This document shows, piece after piece, positions 25,290 through 33,857 of a DNA stretch of 64,000 nt (positions are counted from its first letter, which is position 1; each line of letters starts with the position of its first letter). The notes under the pieces were generated by a model. It was given only the letters and a program-made list of their open reading frames with translations. It made no database searches and was not told the origin of the DNA. The stretch is from Aliarcobacter sp017996075 (GTDB lineage Bacteria; Campylobacterota; Campylobacteria; Campylobacterales; Arcobacteraceae). The stretch lies in the NCBI RefSeq assembly GCF_051062515.1, contig NZ_JAMXEK010000003.1; one strand, given 5' to 3'. Made by a program: the position numbers and the translations under genes.

Positions 25290-25562
25290 TTATTTAGCTC
25301 TAATTCCTAAGCTCTCAACTACAGATGTAAATCTTGCATAGTCTGATTTTTTTAAGTATGATAAAAGTTTTTTTCTTTTTCCTACCATTTTAAGTAGCCC
25401 AAGTCTTGAAGAGTGATCTTTTTTAAATACTTTTAAGTGTTCTGTTAAAATTTTAATTTGCTCACTTAATATTGCAATTTGAACCTCAGCTGAACCTGTA
25501 TCTCCATCTTTTCTTCCATATTTTGCGATAATACTTGCTTTTACTTCCTGATCTAAAGCCAT
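25290..25562 (-). CDS. rpsO: 30S ribosomal protein S15
   Basis: S15 binds the central domain of 16S rRNA and the 23S bridge. The 90-residue protein has the canonical S15 sequence: KYGRKDGDTGSAEVQIAILSEQIKILTEHLK, KKDHSSRLGLLKMVGKRKKLLSYLKKSDYARF. It is monocistronic, with AGGAGGT five bases before the ATG and an upstream promoter region containing a TATAGAAT-like element near 25618-25625 on the minus strand. S15 commonly autoregulates through its own leader, but no specific leader fold was verified here. Confidence 0.98.
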   Translation of the reverse strand: MALDQEVKASIIAKYGRKDGDTGSAEVQIAILSEQIKILTEHLKVFKKDHSSRLGLLKMVGKRKKLLSYLKKSDYARFTSVVESLGIRAK

Positions 25563-25663
25563 TTTGACCTCCTAATAGGTATATTTATTTTTTTGTTCTA
25601 TTTAAAATAGGCGCGAATTCTATATAAAGTTTGCTTTATATTTACTTTAAAGTTATATTTTTA

Positions 25664-26635
25664 TTATCCACCAGTTTCATAAAAAGCTCTACTTGATACT
25701 TTATTATCATCTTTATTTGACCATTTATTCTTTTCTGGTTTATTTTGAAGAACTTTTTTAAGAATCAAAGTTGCTTCATCAATTTTATTATTTTTTATTG
25801 CATCTTTTATACTAAGAGCATCTTCAAAATATAAACAAGGAATTAAAAACCCTTCAGCTGTTAATCTTATACGATTACAAGAAGCACAAAAATCATCTTT
25901 ATGTGGTTCTATTATTCCAAACTCATATCCATCTTCTAATCTATAATATTGAGCTGGTGAGCTATTATCTCTTGGAACTTTTGTTATATTTTTATATTTT
26001 TTTGAAATAATCTCTAAAATCTCATCAGAGTTTAACCCTTTTGCACCATTTTTTGCAAAGCTATTCTCCATAAATTCAATATACCTTACAGAAAAATTCT
26101 CTTTTTTGCAAAATTCTAAAACATCTAAAATATCAATATCATTTATATTTTTTAAAGGAACACAATTAATTTTTATTTTAAGCCCAACATCTTTTGCTTT
26201 ATAAATTCCTTCTAAAACAGTAGACAAAACATCTTTTTGAGCTATTTTCATTGCTCTTTCTTGATTTAATGTATCAAGAGAAATATTTATTCTTTTAAGT
26301 CCAGCATCTTTTAATTTTTGTGCCATTTGAGGAAGTAAAAAACCATTTGTTGTAAGAGCCAAATCTATATCATTTTTGTAATCACTTATTAACTTTATAA
26401 AATAATCAAGATTATCTCTTAAAAGTGGCTCTCCTCCAGTAATTCTAACTTTTTTTATACCTTCATCAATACCTATTTTTATAAACTTAAACAAATCTTC
26501 ATAAGATAGTAAATTCTCTTTAGGAACCCAAGAAAAAGGTTTTTCAGGCATACAATAGTGACATCTAAAGTTACATCTTTCAGTTACTGAAACCCTTAAA
26601 TAGTCGTGCTTTCTTCCAAATCCATCAATTAACAT
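25664..26635 (-). CDS. moaA: GTP 3',8-cyclase MoaA (molybdenum cofactor)
   Basis: MoaA is the radical-SAM enzyme that converts GTP to 3',8-cyclo-GTP in molybdopterin synthesis. I place the start at 26635, giving MLIDGFGRKHDYLRVSVTERCNFRCHYCMP, because AAGGAATAAG directly precedes that ATG. A longer frame from 26665 would overlap the upstream gene. Motifs seen are the radical-SAM CNFRCHYC, GGEPLLR, and the second cluster CASCNRIRLTAEGFLIPCLYF. The normal C-terminal GG reads ETGG. The protein has 323 residues. It is transcribed after the TrpD2-like gene, and its product serves the molybdoenzyme NapA encoded 3 kb away. Confidence 0.96.
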   Translation of the reverse strand: MLIDGFGRKHDYLRVSVTERCNFRCHYCMPEKPFSWVPKENLLSYEDLFKFIKIGIDEGIKKVRITGGEPLLRDNLDYFIKLISDYKNDIDLALTTNGFLLPQMAQKLKDAGLKRINISLDTLNQERAMKIAQKDVLSTVLEGIYKAKDVGLKIKINCVPLKNINDIDILDVLEFCKKENFSVRYIEFMENSFAKNGAKGLNSDEILEIISKKYKNITKVPRDNSSPAQYYRLEDGYEFGIIEPHKDDFCASCNRIRLTAEGFLIPCLYFEDALSIKDAIKNNKIDEATLILKKVLQNKPEKNKWSNKDDNKVSSRAFYETGG

Positions 26636-26646
26636 CTTATTCCTTT

Positions 26647-27564
26647 TTAATTTAACCTTTGCCAAGCTTCATCTAAAGAATCAACTCTTGAAGCAAAAAG
26701 AAGATATAAAGCCACGTTAAATTTAGCTAAGTTTAATATCTCATCATCATAATTTCTTAAAATATTTAAATTCTCTTCCAAAGTTATATTTTCAAAAACT
26801 TTTGAATAGCTAACTCCGTAATCTTTTAGGCAAAAATCATACTCTTTTATCTCGCCATCTTCTTTTTGCCAAAATTTTGAATCTTTAAAGACTTCAATAT
26901 CGCCCTCATTTCCTCTAATCACCGTAATACTTTTAAAATCATCTTTAAACATCTCTAAATATTTTGAAACATATGGTTTATGAAAAGCTCCACAAACTCC
27001 ATATTCACTCAAAGATGGATTTAAAAGTTTTTCAACTGTATTAAAAGCTGTTCTTAATCCAAATTCATTTCGTAAATTTGTAAGATTGCTCAACTCTTGG
27101 AGGTATTCTACTCTATCAAAATAGTGCAAATATTGACCCTTGTCAAATTTTGTAAATATATCTTTTGTTGAAATTCCATTTTTAGTTGGCTGTACAAAAT
27201 CTCCACTAATTACAAGATTTAATCTTCTAACATCACTGTTTTTTTTGAAAAAATTATCTAAAATATCCTCATATAAAGGAAATAAATATGGATTTGTATC
27301 TCTTCCATCAAAATTATATCCAAGCTTTAAAGAGTCTGGAACCTCTTTATATTTTATAAAACTATTTAGAGCTTTTATTGCTCCTTTAAACTCTTCATTT
27401 GTTTCAAGTTTTACTCTCCAAGCTATCAAAAAAGCACCCATTTGTGCTTGAGTTGGTTCTTGTTTTAAAATTTGAGAAACTGCTTCAAAACTCTCCTCAA
27501 AACTTAAGTCTCTATTTCCTTTTGGTCCAGTTCCAACTGCTTTTATAAATGTTTTAAAATTCAT
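26647..27564 (-). CDS. TrpD2-like glycosyltransferase family 3 protein
   Basis: The 305-residue protein resembles the anthranilate phosphoribosyltransferase fold: an N-terminal helical domain (FEESFEAVSQILKQEPTQAQMGAFLIAWRVKLETNEE) and a phosphoribosyl-binding domain. The usual GTGGD loop is replaced by NFDGRDTNPYLFPL, and the later segment is FGLRTAFNTVEKLLNPS. Such proteins (TrpD2/YbiB) bind nucleic acid and are not known to make tryptophan. No trp genes are nearby. It is 11 nt upstream of the moaA start and shares its transcript. A role in molybdopterin metabolism is suggested only by position. Confidence 0.75.
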   Translation of the reverse strand: MNFKTFIKAVGTGPKGNRDLSFEESFEAVSQILKQEPTQAQMGAFLIAWRVKLETNEEFKGAIKALNSFIKYKEVPDSLKLGYNFDGRDTNPYLFPLYEDILDNFFKKNSDVRRLNLVISGDFVQPTKNGISTKDIFTKFDKGQYLHYFDRVEYLQELSNLTNLRNEFGLRTAFNTVEKLLNPSLSEYGVCGAFHKPYVSKYLEMFKDDFKSITVIRGNEGDIEVFKDSKFWQKEDGEIKEYDFCLKDYGVSYSKVFENITLEENLNILRNYDDEILNLAKFNVALYLLFASRVDSLDEAWQRLN

Positions 27565-27650
27565 TATATATCCTATTTTACAACGTTTTTAACTCTTTTT
27601 TTACAAGCTTAATATATACTTGCTTAAATAAAACATTTTCAGGATATTGT

Positions 27651-28316
27651 ATGACCCTAACCCAAAGTATTAGAAGTTTAGATTTTTTTGAAAATTTAAG
27701 TGATAATCAAATTGATATTTTAAGTAACTTCTCTTTTATCTCAAAATATGAAAAAGATTCCATTTTATTTTATGAAACTGATTTAAAAACAAATCTTCTT
27801 TTTTTAGTAAATGGTTTAATAAAAATTTATAAATATGATAAATTTGATAATGAGATATTTTTATATCACATTTATTCAAACTCTTTGATAAGTGAATTAA
27901 GTAATATCAATACAAATGAAATATACTGTTTTTCCAATGCATCTTTTATAGAAGATTCTGTTGTTTTATCAATCGATTTTTTAAAACTTCAAGAACATTT
28001 TTTAAACAACAATCTTCTAGTAAAAGAGCTTATGAGCTCTTTGTTAAAAAAAACTAATCAACTTCAATCTTTAGTAAATAGAGAGTTGGTTTTTGATGCA
28101 ACTGCAAAAGTTGCTTATATGCTAGTTAGTGATTTAAAAATGTTTAATAATTTAAAAAGACAAGATGTCAGCTTCATGCTACATATTCAACCTGAAACTC
28201 TATCAAGAGTTTTAAAAAAATTATCAAGGGATAATATCATTGAAATTGAAAATCAACAAGTTATAATAAAAGATGAGATTGCATTAAATTCTATTTTTAA
28301 AGGGGTAGCAGTATGA
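27651..28316 (+). CDS. Crp/Fnr family regulator, probable nap regulator
   Basis: The 221-residue protein has a cyclic-nucleotide-binding-like beta barrel (about 10-110), a dimer helix (about 115-145) and a winged helix with recognition segment QPETLSRVLKKL. The residues E182-T-L-S-R186 equal the E..SR pattern by which FNR reads TTGA half-sites. It lacks the N-terminal cysteine cluster of FNR (a single Cys at 93), so it should not carry an Fe-S cluster. It overlaps the NarX/PilJ-like sensor gene by four bases and precedes the nap operon. Three promoters in the window carry matching TTGAC-N4 sites. I infer a nitrate/NO-responsive activator akin to NssR-type regulators; the effector is unknown. 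Confidence 0.85.
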   Translation: MTLTQSIRSLDFFENLSDNQIDILSNFSFISKYEKDSILFYETDLKTNLLFLVNGLIKIYKYDKFDNEIFLYHIYSNSLISELSNINTNEIYCFSNASFIEDSVVLSIDFLKLQEHFLNNNLLVKELMSSLLKKTNQLQSLVNRELVFDATAKVAYMLVSDLKMFNNLKRQDVSFMLHIQPETLSRVLKKLSRDNIIEIENQQVIIKDEIALNSIFKGVAV

Positions 28317-29308
28317 AAAAAAGTAATATTAGTACAAAAATAAAAGTAATTGGAATACTTTTTGCTCTTCTAATGACAAGTATTATTGCAACCACTATTT
28401 ATTTAAATAATAAAAATGAAAAAGATGCAATGATTATAAATATTGCAGGTAAGCAAAGGATGCTTACACAAAATATCTCTAAAAATATCTTCTACTTATA
28501 TTCAAATCCAAAATCTTCACAAAATGAGCTAGACACTAGTATTGAAGAGTTTATTTACAATCTTGAAAGTTTAAAAGGTGGAAATAGTTTATCAAAACTA
28601 AAAGAGTCTCCAAATATTCAAATAGATAGACAAATGTTGCAAATAGAATATTTATGGTCAATTTTTTATCAAAATATAGTTAAATTCAAAGAGTTAATAC
28701 ACAATAATACCAACCAAAAAGAGTTACAAAATATTGTAAATATAATATATGAAACAAATCCAGAACTTCTTTATGAAGTAGATGCACTAGTTAGTCTTCA
28801 TACTATAAACAGTGAACAAAAGATAAGATTCCTAAAAAATAGCCAATACTTTTTTGCAATTTTAATTCTATTTTTAATTATTTATAGTTTTCTTGAATTA
28901 AAAACTATGGAAAAAAATGCTCTAAAATTTATAGAAGAGTCAAAAAAAGTTATGGAACAAAATTTAGAGGAGCCTTTAAAACCTTTAAAAATTGAAGCTG
29001 AGGGTGAATTAGTAGAGGCTTCAAATATATTTAATAGATTTTTAAACAAAATAAATAGTGCAATAATTGACTCAAATAGTGCATTAGAACAGTCAAAAAA
29101 TGCCTCTTACAAACTAGAAGAGATCTCAAATGAGTTTGATGAAATTATTAATGAACTTCAAAATAAAAGTGAAATATCAAAACAGCTAAATAGAAGTGAA
29201 GATATTGCAATACAAACTCAAGAACAGCTTCTACACTCTAGTAAAAGATTAAATGAACTTAAAAGTGAACTTGAAAAAATTATCCTTTTTGCAGAAAAAA
29301 AGAGCTAA
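28313..29308 (+). CDS. Membrane nitrate-sensor-like protein (PilJ/NarX N-domain) without output domain
   Basis: The 331-residue protein has TM1 (about 11-30), a periplasmic helical domain with IINIAGKQRMLTQNISKNI (42-60) like the P-box of NarX/NarQ and PilJ-type sensors, and TM2 (about 173-195). A cytoplasmic HAMP-like/coiled-coil tail runs to the end (EESKKVMEQNLEEPLKPLKIEAEGELVEASNIFNRFLNKI, then long heptad-like helices). No kinase, methyl-accepting or cyclase domain is present. It is translationally coupled to the Crp/Fnr gene and sits upstream of nap. I infer that it senses nitrate or nitrite and passes the signal to a partner, perhaps the regulator itself. Confidence 0.8.
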   Translation: MKKSNISTKIKVIGILFALLMTSIIATTIYLNNKNEKDAMIINIAGKQRMLTQNISKNIFYLYSNPKSSQNELDTSIEEFIYNLESLKGGNSLSKLKESPNIQIDRQMLQIEYLWSIFYQNIVKFKELIHNNTNQKELQNIVNIIYETNPELLYEVDALVSLHTINSEQKIRFLKNSQYFFAILILFLIIYSFLELKTMEKNALKFIEESKKVMEQNLEEPLKPLKIEAEGELVEASNIFNRFLNKINSAIIDSNSALEQSKNASYKLEEISNEFDEIINELQNKSEISKQLNRSEDIAIQTQEQLLHSSKRLNELKSELEKIILFAEKKS

Positions 29309-29346
29309 AACTTAATTAAAAAATTTTAATCTTTACTTAAATACTC

Positions 29347-29374
29347 AAAAAGTTTGACATCGGTCAAACTTTTT
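29347..29374 (+). terminator. Hairpin terminator that also contains the nap Crp/Fnr site
   Basis: AAAAAGTTTGAC (29347-29358) pairs perfectly with GTCAAACTTTTT (29363-29374) around a four-base loop, ending in T. It can terminate the regulator/sensor transcript 39 nt after the sensor stop. The same bases form the 5-4-5 operator described separately. Confidence 0.75.
29354..29367 (+). promoter_or_regulatory. Crp/Fnr-type site of the nap promoter
   Basis: TTGAC-ATCG-GTCAA is a perfectly symmetric 5-4-5 Crp/Fnr-family operator centred at 29360.5. The hexamer TAATAT at 29390-29395 lies where a -10 should be for activation from -41.5 (start near 29402, 30 nt before the napA ATG). The petA and hemerythrin/PAS promoters share this geometry. 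Confidence 0.65.
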
Positions 29375-29431
29375 ATATCTACTTCCTAGTAATATCTTAT
29401 TGTTTATAAATTTATTTCAAAAGGAGTAGGA

Positions 29432-32242
29432 ATGTCACTTTCACGAAGAGATTTTCTAAAAAGTTCAGCGGCGGCAAGTGCAGCAGCAGCTATTGGTATG
29501 AGTGTACCAACAGACTTAAAAGCACAAGCAAACACTGCTGAAAGTGGTTGGCGTTGGGATAAAGCAGCCTGTAGGTTTTGTGGAACAGGTTGTGGAATTA
29601 TGCTTGCAACAAAAGAGGGAAAAATTGTTGCCGTTAAGGGCGACCCTGCAGCTCCTGTTAACAGAGGACTTAACTGTATAAAAGGTTACTTTAATGCAAA
29701 AATTATGTATGGAGCAGATAGACTTAAAACTCCACTTTTAAGAGTAAATAAAAAAGGTGAATTTGATAAAAAAGGTGATTTCGCTCCTATTTCTTGGAAA
29801 AGAGCATTCGATGAGATGGAAGTTCATATCAAAAAAGCTCTAAAAGAGAAAGGTCCTGAAGGAGTTGCTGTATTTGCAAGTGGTCAACATACTATTATGG
29901 AAGGTTATGCAGCACTTAAAATGATGAAAGCTGGATTTAGATCAAATGCTATTGATCCAAATGCTAGACACTGTATGGCAAGTGCGGTTGTTGGTTTTTA
30001 TCAAACATTTGGTATTGATGAGCCAAGTGGTTGTTATGATGATATTGAACTAACAGACACAGTTGTTTGTTGGGGTTCAAATATGGCAGAGATGCACCCA
30101 ATTTTATGGTCAAGAGTTACAGATAGAAAACTTAGTAATCCAGAGAAAGTTAAAGTAATAAATATCTCAACTTATAGACATAGAACTTCAGATATTGCTG
30201 ATTTAGAGATTATCTTTACTCCAAATACAGATTTAGCTTTATGGAACTATATAGCAAGAGAGATTGTTTACAATCGTCCAGAAGCTATTGATTGGGATTT
30301 TGTAAAAGAACATATTGTTTTTGCAGCAAGTCCTGTTAATATTGGTTATGGAATGAGAAGAAGTGATGAGAAATCAATAAAAGAAGGAAAATACTCTAAA
30401 GCTGAAATGGAAACTATAAGCAAAGAGATGGAAACTATTGTATCTGAAACTGAGGCTCCTGCACTTGCACCTTATGGATATAAAGCTGGTGATAAAATGA
30501 CTCATAAAAATGCAGGTCTTGCTCACTGGGAGATTAGTTTTGAAGAGTATAAAAAGTTTTTAGAACCTTATACTTTAGATTATGTTGCAAAAATCTCAAA
30601 AGGAAATCCAGATGAGGATATTGAGGAGTTTAAGAAAAAACTTCAACAACTTGCTGATTGGTATATTGAAAAAGATAGAAAAGTTGTAAGTTTTTGGACT
30701 ATGGGAATGAATCAACACACAAGGGGAACTTGGGTAAATACACTTTCTTACAATGTTCACTTTTTACTAAATAAACAGGCAAAACCAGGAAGTGGTGCAT
30801 TTTCACTTACAGGACAACCAAGTGCTTGTGGAACAGCAAGAGAAGTTGGAACATTTACACATAGACTTCCAGCTGATATGATGAATGAAAATCCAAAACA
30901 TAGAGAGATTACTGAAAAAGCATGGAATGTACCACTTGGAACAATTAATCCAAAAGGTCATCAACATATCATGAAAATCCATAGAGATATAGAGGATGGA
31001 AATATAAAATTTGCTTGGGTAAATGTTTGTAATCCATATCAAGATACAGCAAGTGCAACTCACTGGATAAAAGCTGCAAGAGAGATGGATAACTTTATTG
31101 TTACAAGTGATGGATATCCTGGAATTAGTGCAAAAGTATCAGATTTAATTCTACCATCTGCCATGATTTATGAAAAATGGGGTGGATATGGAAATGCTGA
31201 AAGAAGAACACAACTTTGGAGACAGCAAGTTGTTCCAGTTGGAGATGCTATGAGTGATACATGGCAATGGGTTGAACTTTCAAAAAGATTTACAGTAAAA
31301 GATGTTTGGGGAGAGCAGGCTCTTCTTAGTACAAACAATGAAGTAAAACTTCCTAGTATGATAGAAGCTGCAAAAGCTATGGGATACAATGAAGATACAA
31401 CTATGTATGAGATTTTATTTGCAAATGATAGAGCAAAATCATATAAAGCAGACCAAAAAGATGAAATTCAAGCTGGATATGACAATACTGAAGCATTTGG
31501 TGATAATAGAAATGTTTTAGGAAGTGATGGAAAACCATGGAAAGGTTATGGATTCTTTATACAAAAATATCTATTTGAAGAGTATGCAGATTTTGGAAGA
31601 GGACATGCCCACGATTTAGCTGATTTTGACACTTATCATAGAGTTAGAGGTCTTAAATGGCCAGTTGTAGATGGGAAAGAAACATCTTGGAGATTTAATA
31701 CAAAATATGATCCATATGCAAAAATGGCAAATCCAAATAGTGATTTTGCTTTCTATGGAACATTGGCAAAAGAGTTAGCTCAAGGTGATTTACTTGGAGT
31801 TAAAGATCAAACTAAAAAATCTCTAAAGAATAAAGCAAAAATATTTGCAAGACCATATATGGATCCACCTGAAATTCCAAATGAAGAGTATCCAGTTTGG
31901 CTAAGCACTGGAAGAGTACTAGAGCACTGGCATAGTGGAACTATGACTATGAGAGTTCCAGAACTATATCGTGCAGTTCCTGAAGCACTTTGTTATATGC
32001 ACCCTGAAGATGCTATAAAATACGGAGTAAAACAAGGGGAACTTTGTTGGGTTGAATCAAGAAGAGGAAAAGTAAAAGCAAGAGTTGAAACAAGAGGAAG
32101 AAATAGACCTTCAAGAGGATTAGTATATGTTCCTTGGTTTGATGAAAAGGTATTTATAAACAAAGTTTGTTTAGATGCAACTTGTCCACAATCAGGACAA
32201 ACAGACTTTAAAAAATGTGCTGTAAAAGTTTATAAAGCATAA
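29432..32242 (+). CDS. napA: Periplasmic nitrate reductase catalytic subunit NapA
   Basis: NapA reduces nitrate to nitrite in the periplasm using a bis-MGD molybdenum centre and one [4Fe-4S] cluster. The 936-residue precursor has a twin-arginine signal (SRRDFLKSSAAASAAAA, 4-20). Cluster cysteines are Cys47, Cys50, Cys54 and Cys82 (CRFCGTGC ... GLNC), and the Mo-ligand cysteine lies in NARHCMASAV. Molybdopterin-binding segments follow (TGQPSACGTAREVGTF, GRVLEHWHSGTMT). The length matches the long epsilonproteobacterial NapA. It is the first gene of napA-G-H-B-F-L-D. AAAAGGAG lies 7 bases before the ATG, and its promoter has a Crp/Fnr-type site. Confidence 0.98.
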   Translation: MSLSRRDFLKSSAAASAAAAIGMSVPTDLKAQANTAESGWRWDKAACRFCGTGCGIMLATKEGKIVAVKGDPAAPVNRGLNCIKGYFNAKIMYGADRLKTPLLRVNKKGEFDKKGDFAPISWKRAFDEMEVHIKKALKEKGPEGVAVFASGQHTIMEGYAALKMMKAGFRSNAIDPNARHCMASAVVGFYQTFGIDEPSGCYDDIELTDTVVCWGSNMAEMHPILWSRVTDRKLSNPEKVKVINISTYRHRTSDIADLEIIFTPNTDLALWNYIAREIVYNRPEAIDWDFVKEHIVFAASPVNIGYGMRRSDEKSIKEGKYSKAEMETISKEMETIVSETEAPALAPYGYKAGDKMTHKNAGLAHWEISFEEYKKFLEPYTLDYVAKISKGNPDEDIEEFKKKLQQLADWYIEKDRKVVSFWTMGMNQHTRGTWVNTLSYNVHFLLNKQAKPGSGAFSLTGQPSACGTAREVGTFTHRLPADMMNENPKHREITEKAWNVPLGTINPKGHQHIMKIHRDIEDGNIKFAWVNVCNPYQDTASATHWIKAAREMDNFIVTSDGYPGISAKVSDLILPSAMIYEKWGGYGNAERRTQLWRQQVVPVGDAMSDTWQWVELSKRFTVKDVWGEQALLSTNNEVKLPSMIEAAKAMGYNEDTTMYEILFANDRAKSYKADQKDEIQAGYDNTEAFGDNRNVLGSDGKPWKGYGFFIQKYLFEEYADFGRGHAHDLADFDTYHRVRGLKWPVVDGKETSWRFNTKYDPYAKMANPNSDFAFYGTLAKELAQGDLLGVKDQTKKSLKNKAKIFARPYMDPPEIPNEEYPVWLSTGRVLEHWHSGTMTMRVPELYRAVPEALCYMHPEDAIKYGVKQGELCWVESRRGKVKARVETRGRNRPSRGLVYVPWFDEKVFINKVCLDATCPQSGQTDFKKCAVKVYKA

Positions 32243-32253
32243 GGTAAAAATAG

Positions 32254-33057
32254 ATGAATATAGTAGAAAACTATCAAGAAAATAGAAGAAAATTTCTTCT
32301 AAAAAGTGCTAGGACTATTGGTTTAGTGGTGCTTGGTAGTTTAACATGGAGTGCATATTTAAGCGAAGTAAAAGCTAGTAACTTAATACTTCGACCGCCA
32401 GCAGCCCTAAAAGAAGATGACTTTTTGGCTACTTGTATAAAATGTGGACTTTGTGTAGAGGCATGCCCTTTTGATACACTAAAATTGGCAAAACCAGGGG
32501 ATAATTTACCTTTGGGAACTCCATATTTTGTACCAAGAGATATTCCTTGTTATATGTGTGTTGATATTCCATGTGTTCCAATTTGTCCTACAAAAGCATT
32601 AGATGAAAAAAAGGTCAAAAATAGTGAAAATGCTTTTGAAATAAGACAAATGGAAATGGGAGTTGCAGTTGTAGATGTAAAATCTTGCGTAGCTTTTTGG
32701 GGAATTCAATGCGATGCTTGTTATAGAGCTTGTCCACTTTTGGGTGAAGCTATAGATATAGTGTATGAAAAAAATGAAAGAACAGGTAAACATGCATTTC
32801 TAAAACCTGTTGTAGATAGTGATATTTGTACAGGTTGTGGACTTTGTGAAAAAGCTTGTATTACTGAAAAACCAGCTATTTTTGTGCTTCCAAGAGAAAT
32901 TGCACTTGGAAAAGTTGGTGATCACTATATAAAAGGTTGGGATGAAGCAGATGATAAAAGAGTTAAAGATTCAAATATTGAATTAGGTAAAACTAAAATA
33001 AATAAAAAAGGTGCAGTAGAGTCACTAAATAGCGATATGAAGGATTTATTAGAATGA
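32254..33057 (+). CDS. napG: Ferredoxin-type protein NapG
   Basis: NapG is a periplasmic iron-sulfur protein that passes quinol electrons with NapH toward NapB/NapA. The 267-residue protein carries a twin-arginine-like signal (NRRKFLLKSARTIGLVVLG, about 11-29) and four ferredoxin cysteine groups: CIKCGLCVEACPF, CYMCVDIPCVPICPT, CDACYRACPL and CTGCGLCEKACIT. It follows napA after 11 nt, and its stop overlaps the napH start by four bases (ATGA). Family, length and context agree. Confidence 0.95.
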   Translation: MNIVENYQENRRKFLLKSARTIGLVVLGSLTWSAYLSEVKASNLILRPPAALKEDDFLATCIKCGLCVEACPFDTLKLAKPGDNLPLGTPYFVPRDIPCYMCVDIPCVPICPTKALDEKKVKNSENAFEIRQMEMGVAVVDVKSCVAFWGIQCDACYRACPLLGEAIDIVYEKNERTGKHAFLKPVVDSDICTGCGLCEKACITEKPAIFVLPREIALGKVGDHYIKGWDEADDKRVKDSNIELGKTKINKKGAVESLNSDMKDLLE

Positions 33058-33857
33058 AAAAATATAGATTTTTAATTGCTAGAAGATTTACACAACTCTC
33101 TATTTTAGCTTTATATATTTTGGCAAATGTTTATGGAATAAATATATTAATGGGAAATTTAAGTAGCTCTTTGGTTTTACAAACTGTTACATTAAGCGAC
33201 CCTTTTGCAGTTTTACAGATGATTTTTGCAGGAGCTATAATCTCTTTTGATATAGCTTTAGGTGCTTTAATTATTTCAATTTTCTACTTTATTCTTGGAG
33301 GAAGAGCTTTTTGCTCTTGGGTTTGTCCTGTAAATATAATTACAGACTGTGCAAACTACTTAAGAAGAGTTTTGAAATTTGATGAAGTACAAAAAAAGCA
33401 ACCAGCAACTAGAAATTTAAGATATTGGCTAATTTTAATTAGCTTTATCATCTCATATTTTATGGGTGTTGCAGCTTTTGAGTTGATTTCTCCTGTATCA
33501 ATGGTTCACCGAGGTTTAATCTTTGGGCTTGGATTTGGACTTGCAACAATGATTGTAATATTTTTGTTTGATCTGTTTGTTTTAAAAAATGGTTGGTGTG
33601 GACATATCTGTCCTCTTGGTGGATTTTATTCACTAATTGGAAGATTTAGTCTATTAAGAGTTCATCATAATAGTGAAAAATGTACTGCTTGTATGAAATG
33701 CAAAGTTGTTTGCCCTGAAATTCAAGTTTTACATATGATAGATAAAAGTAGCGAACCTGTTTTACAAGAGTGTACTTTATGTGCTAGATGTATTGAAGTT
33801 TGTGAAGATGATGCACTAAATTTCGAATTAAGAAATTATATGAAGGAGAAAAAATGA
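33054..33857 (+). CDS. napH: Membrane quinol-oxidising ferredoxin protein NapH
   Basis: NapH is the integral-membrane partner of NapG and takes electrons from menaquinol. The 267-residue protein has about four membrane segments (for example 13-35, 60-85, 120-145, 158-178). It has the paired cysteine-proline loops GRAFCSWVCPVN and GWCGHICPLGG, and two cytoplasmic [4Fe-4S] motifs, CTACMKCKVVCPE and CTLCARCIEVCED. It overlaps napG and napB by four bases on each side, so translation is coupled through this part of the operon. Confidence 0.95.
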   Translation: MKKYRFLIARRFTQLSILALYILANVYGINILMGNLSSSLVLQTVTLSDPFAVLQMIFAGAIISFDIALGALIISIFYFILGGRAFCSWVCPVNIITDCANYLRRVLKFDEVQKKQPATRNLRYWLILISFIISYFMGVAAFELISPVSMVHRGLIFGLGFGLATMIVIFLFDLFVLKNGWCGHICPLGGFYSLIGRFSLLRVHHNSEKCTACMKCKVVCPEIQVLHMIDKSSEPVLQECTLCARCIEVCEDDALNFELRNYMKEKK

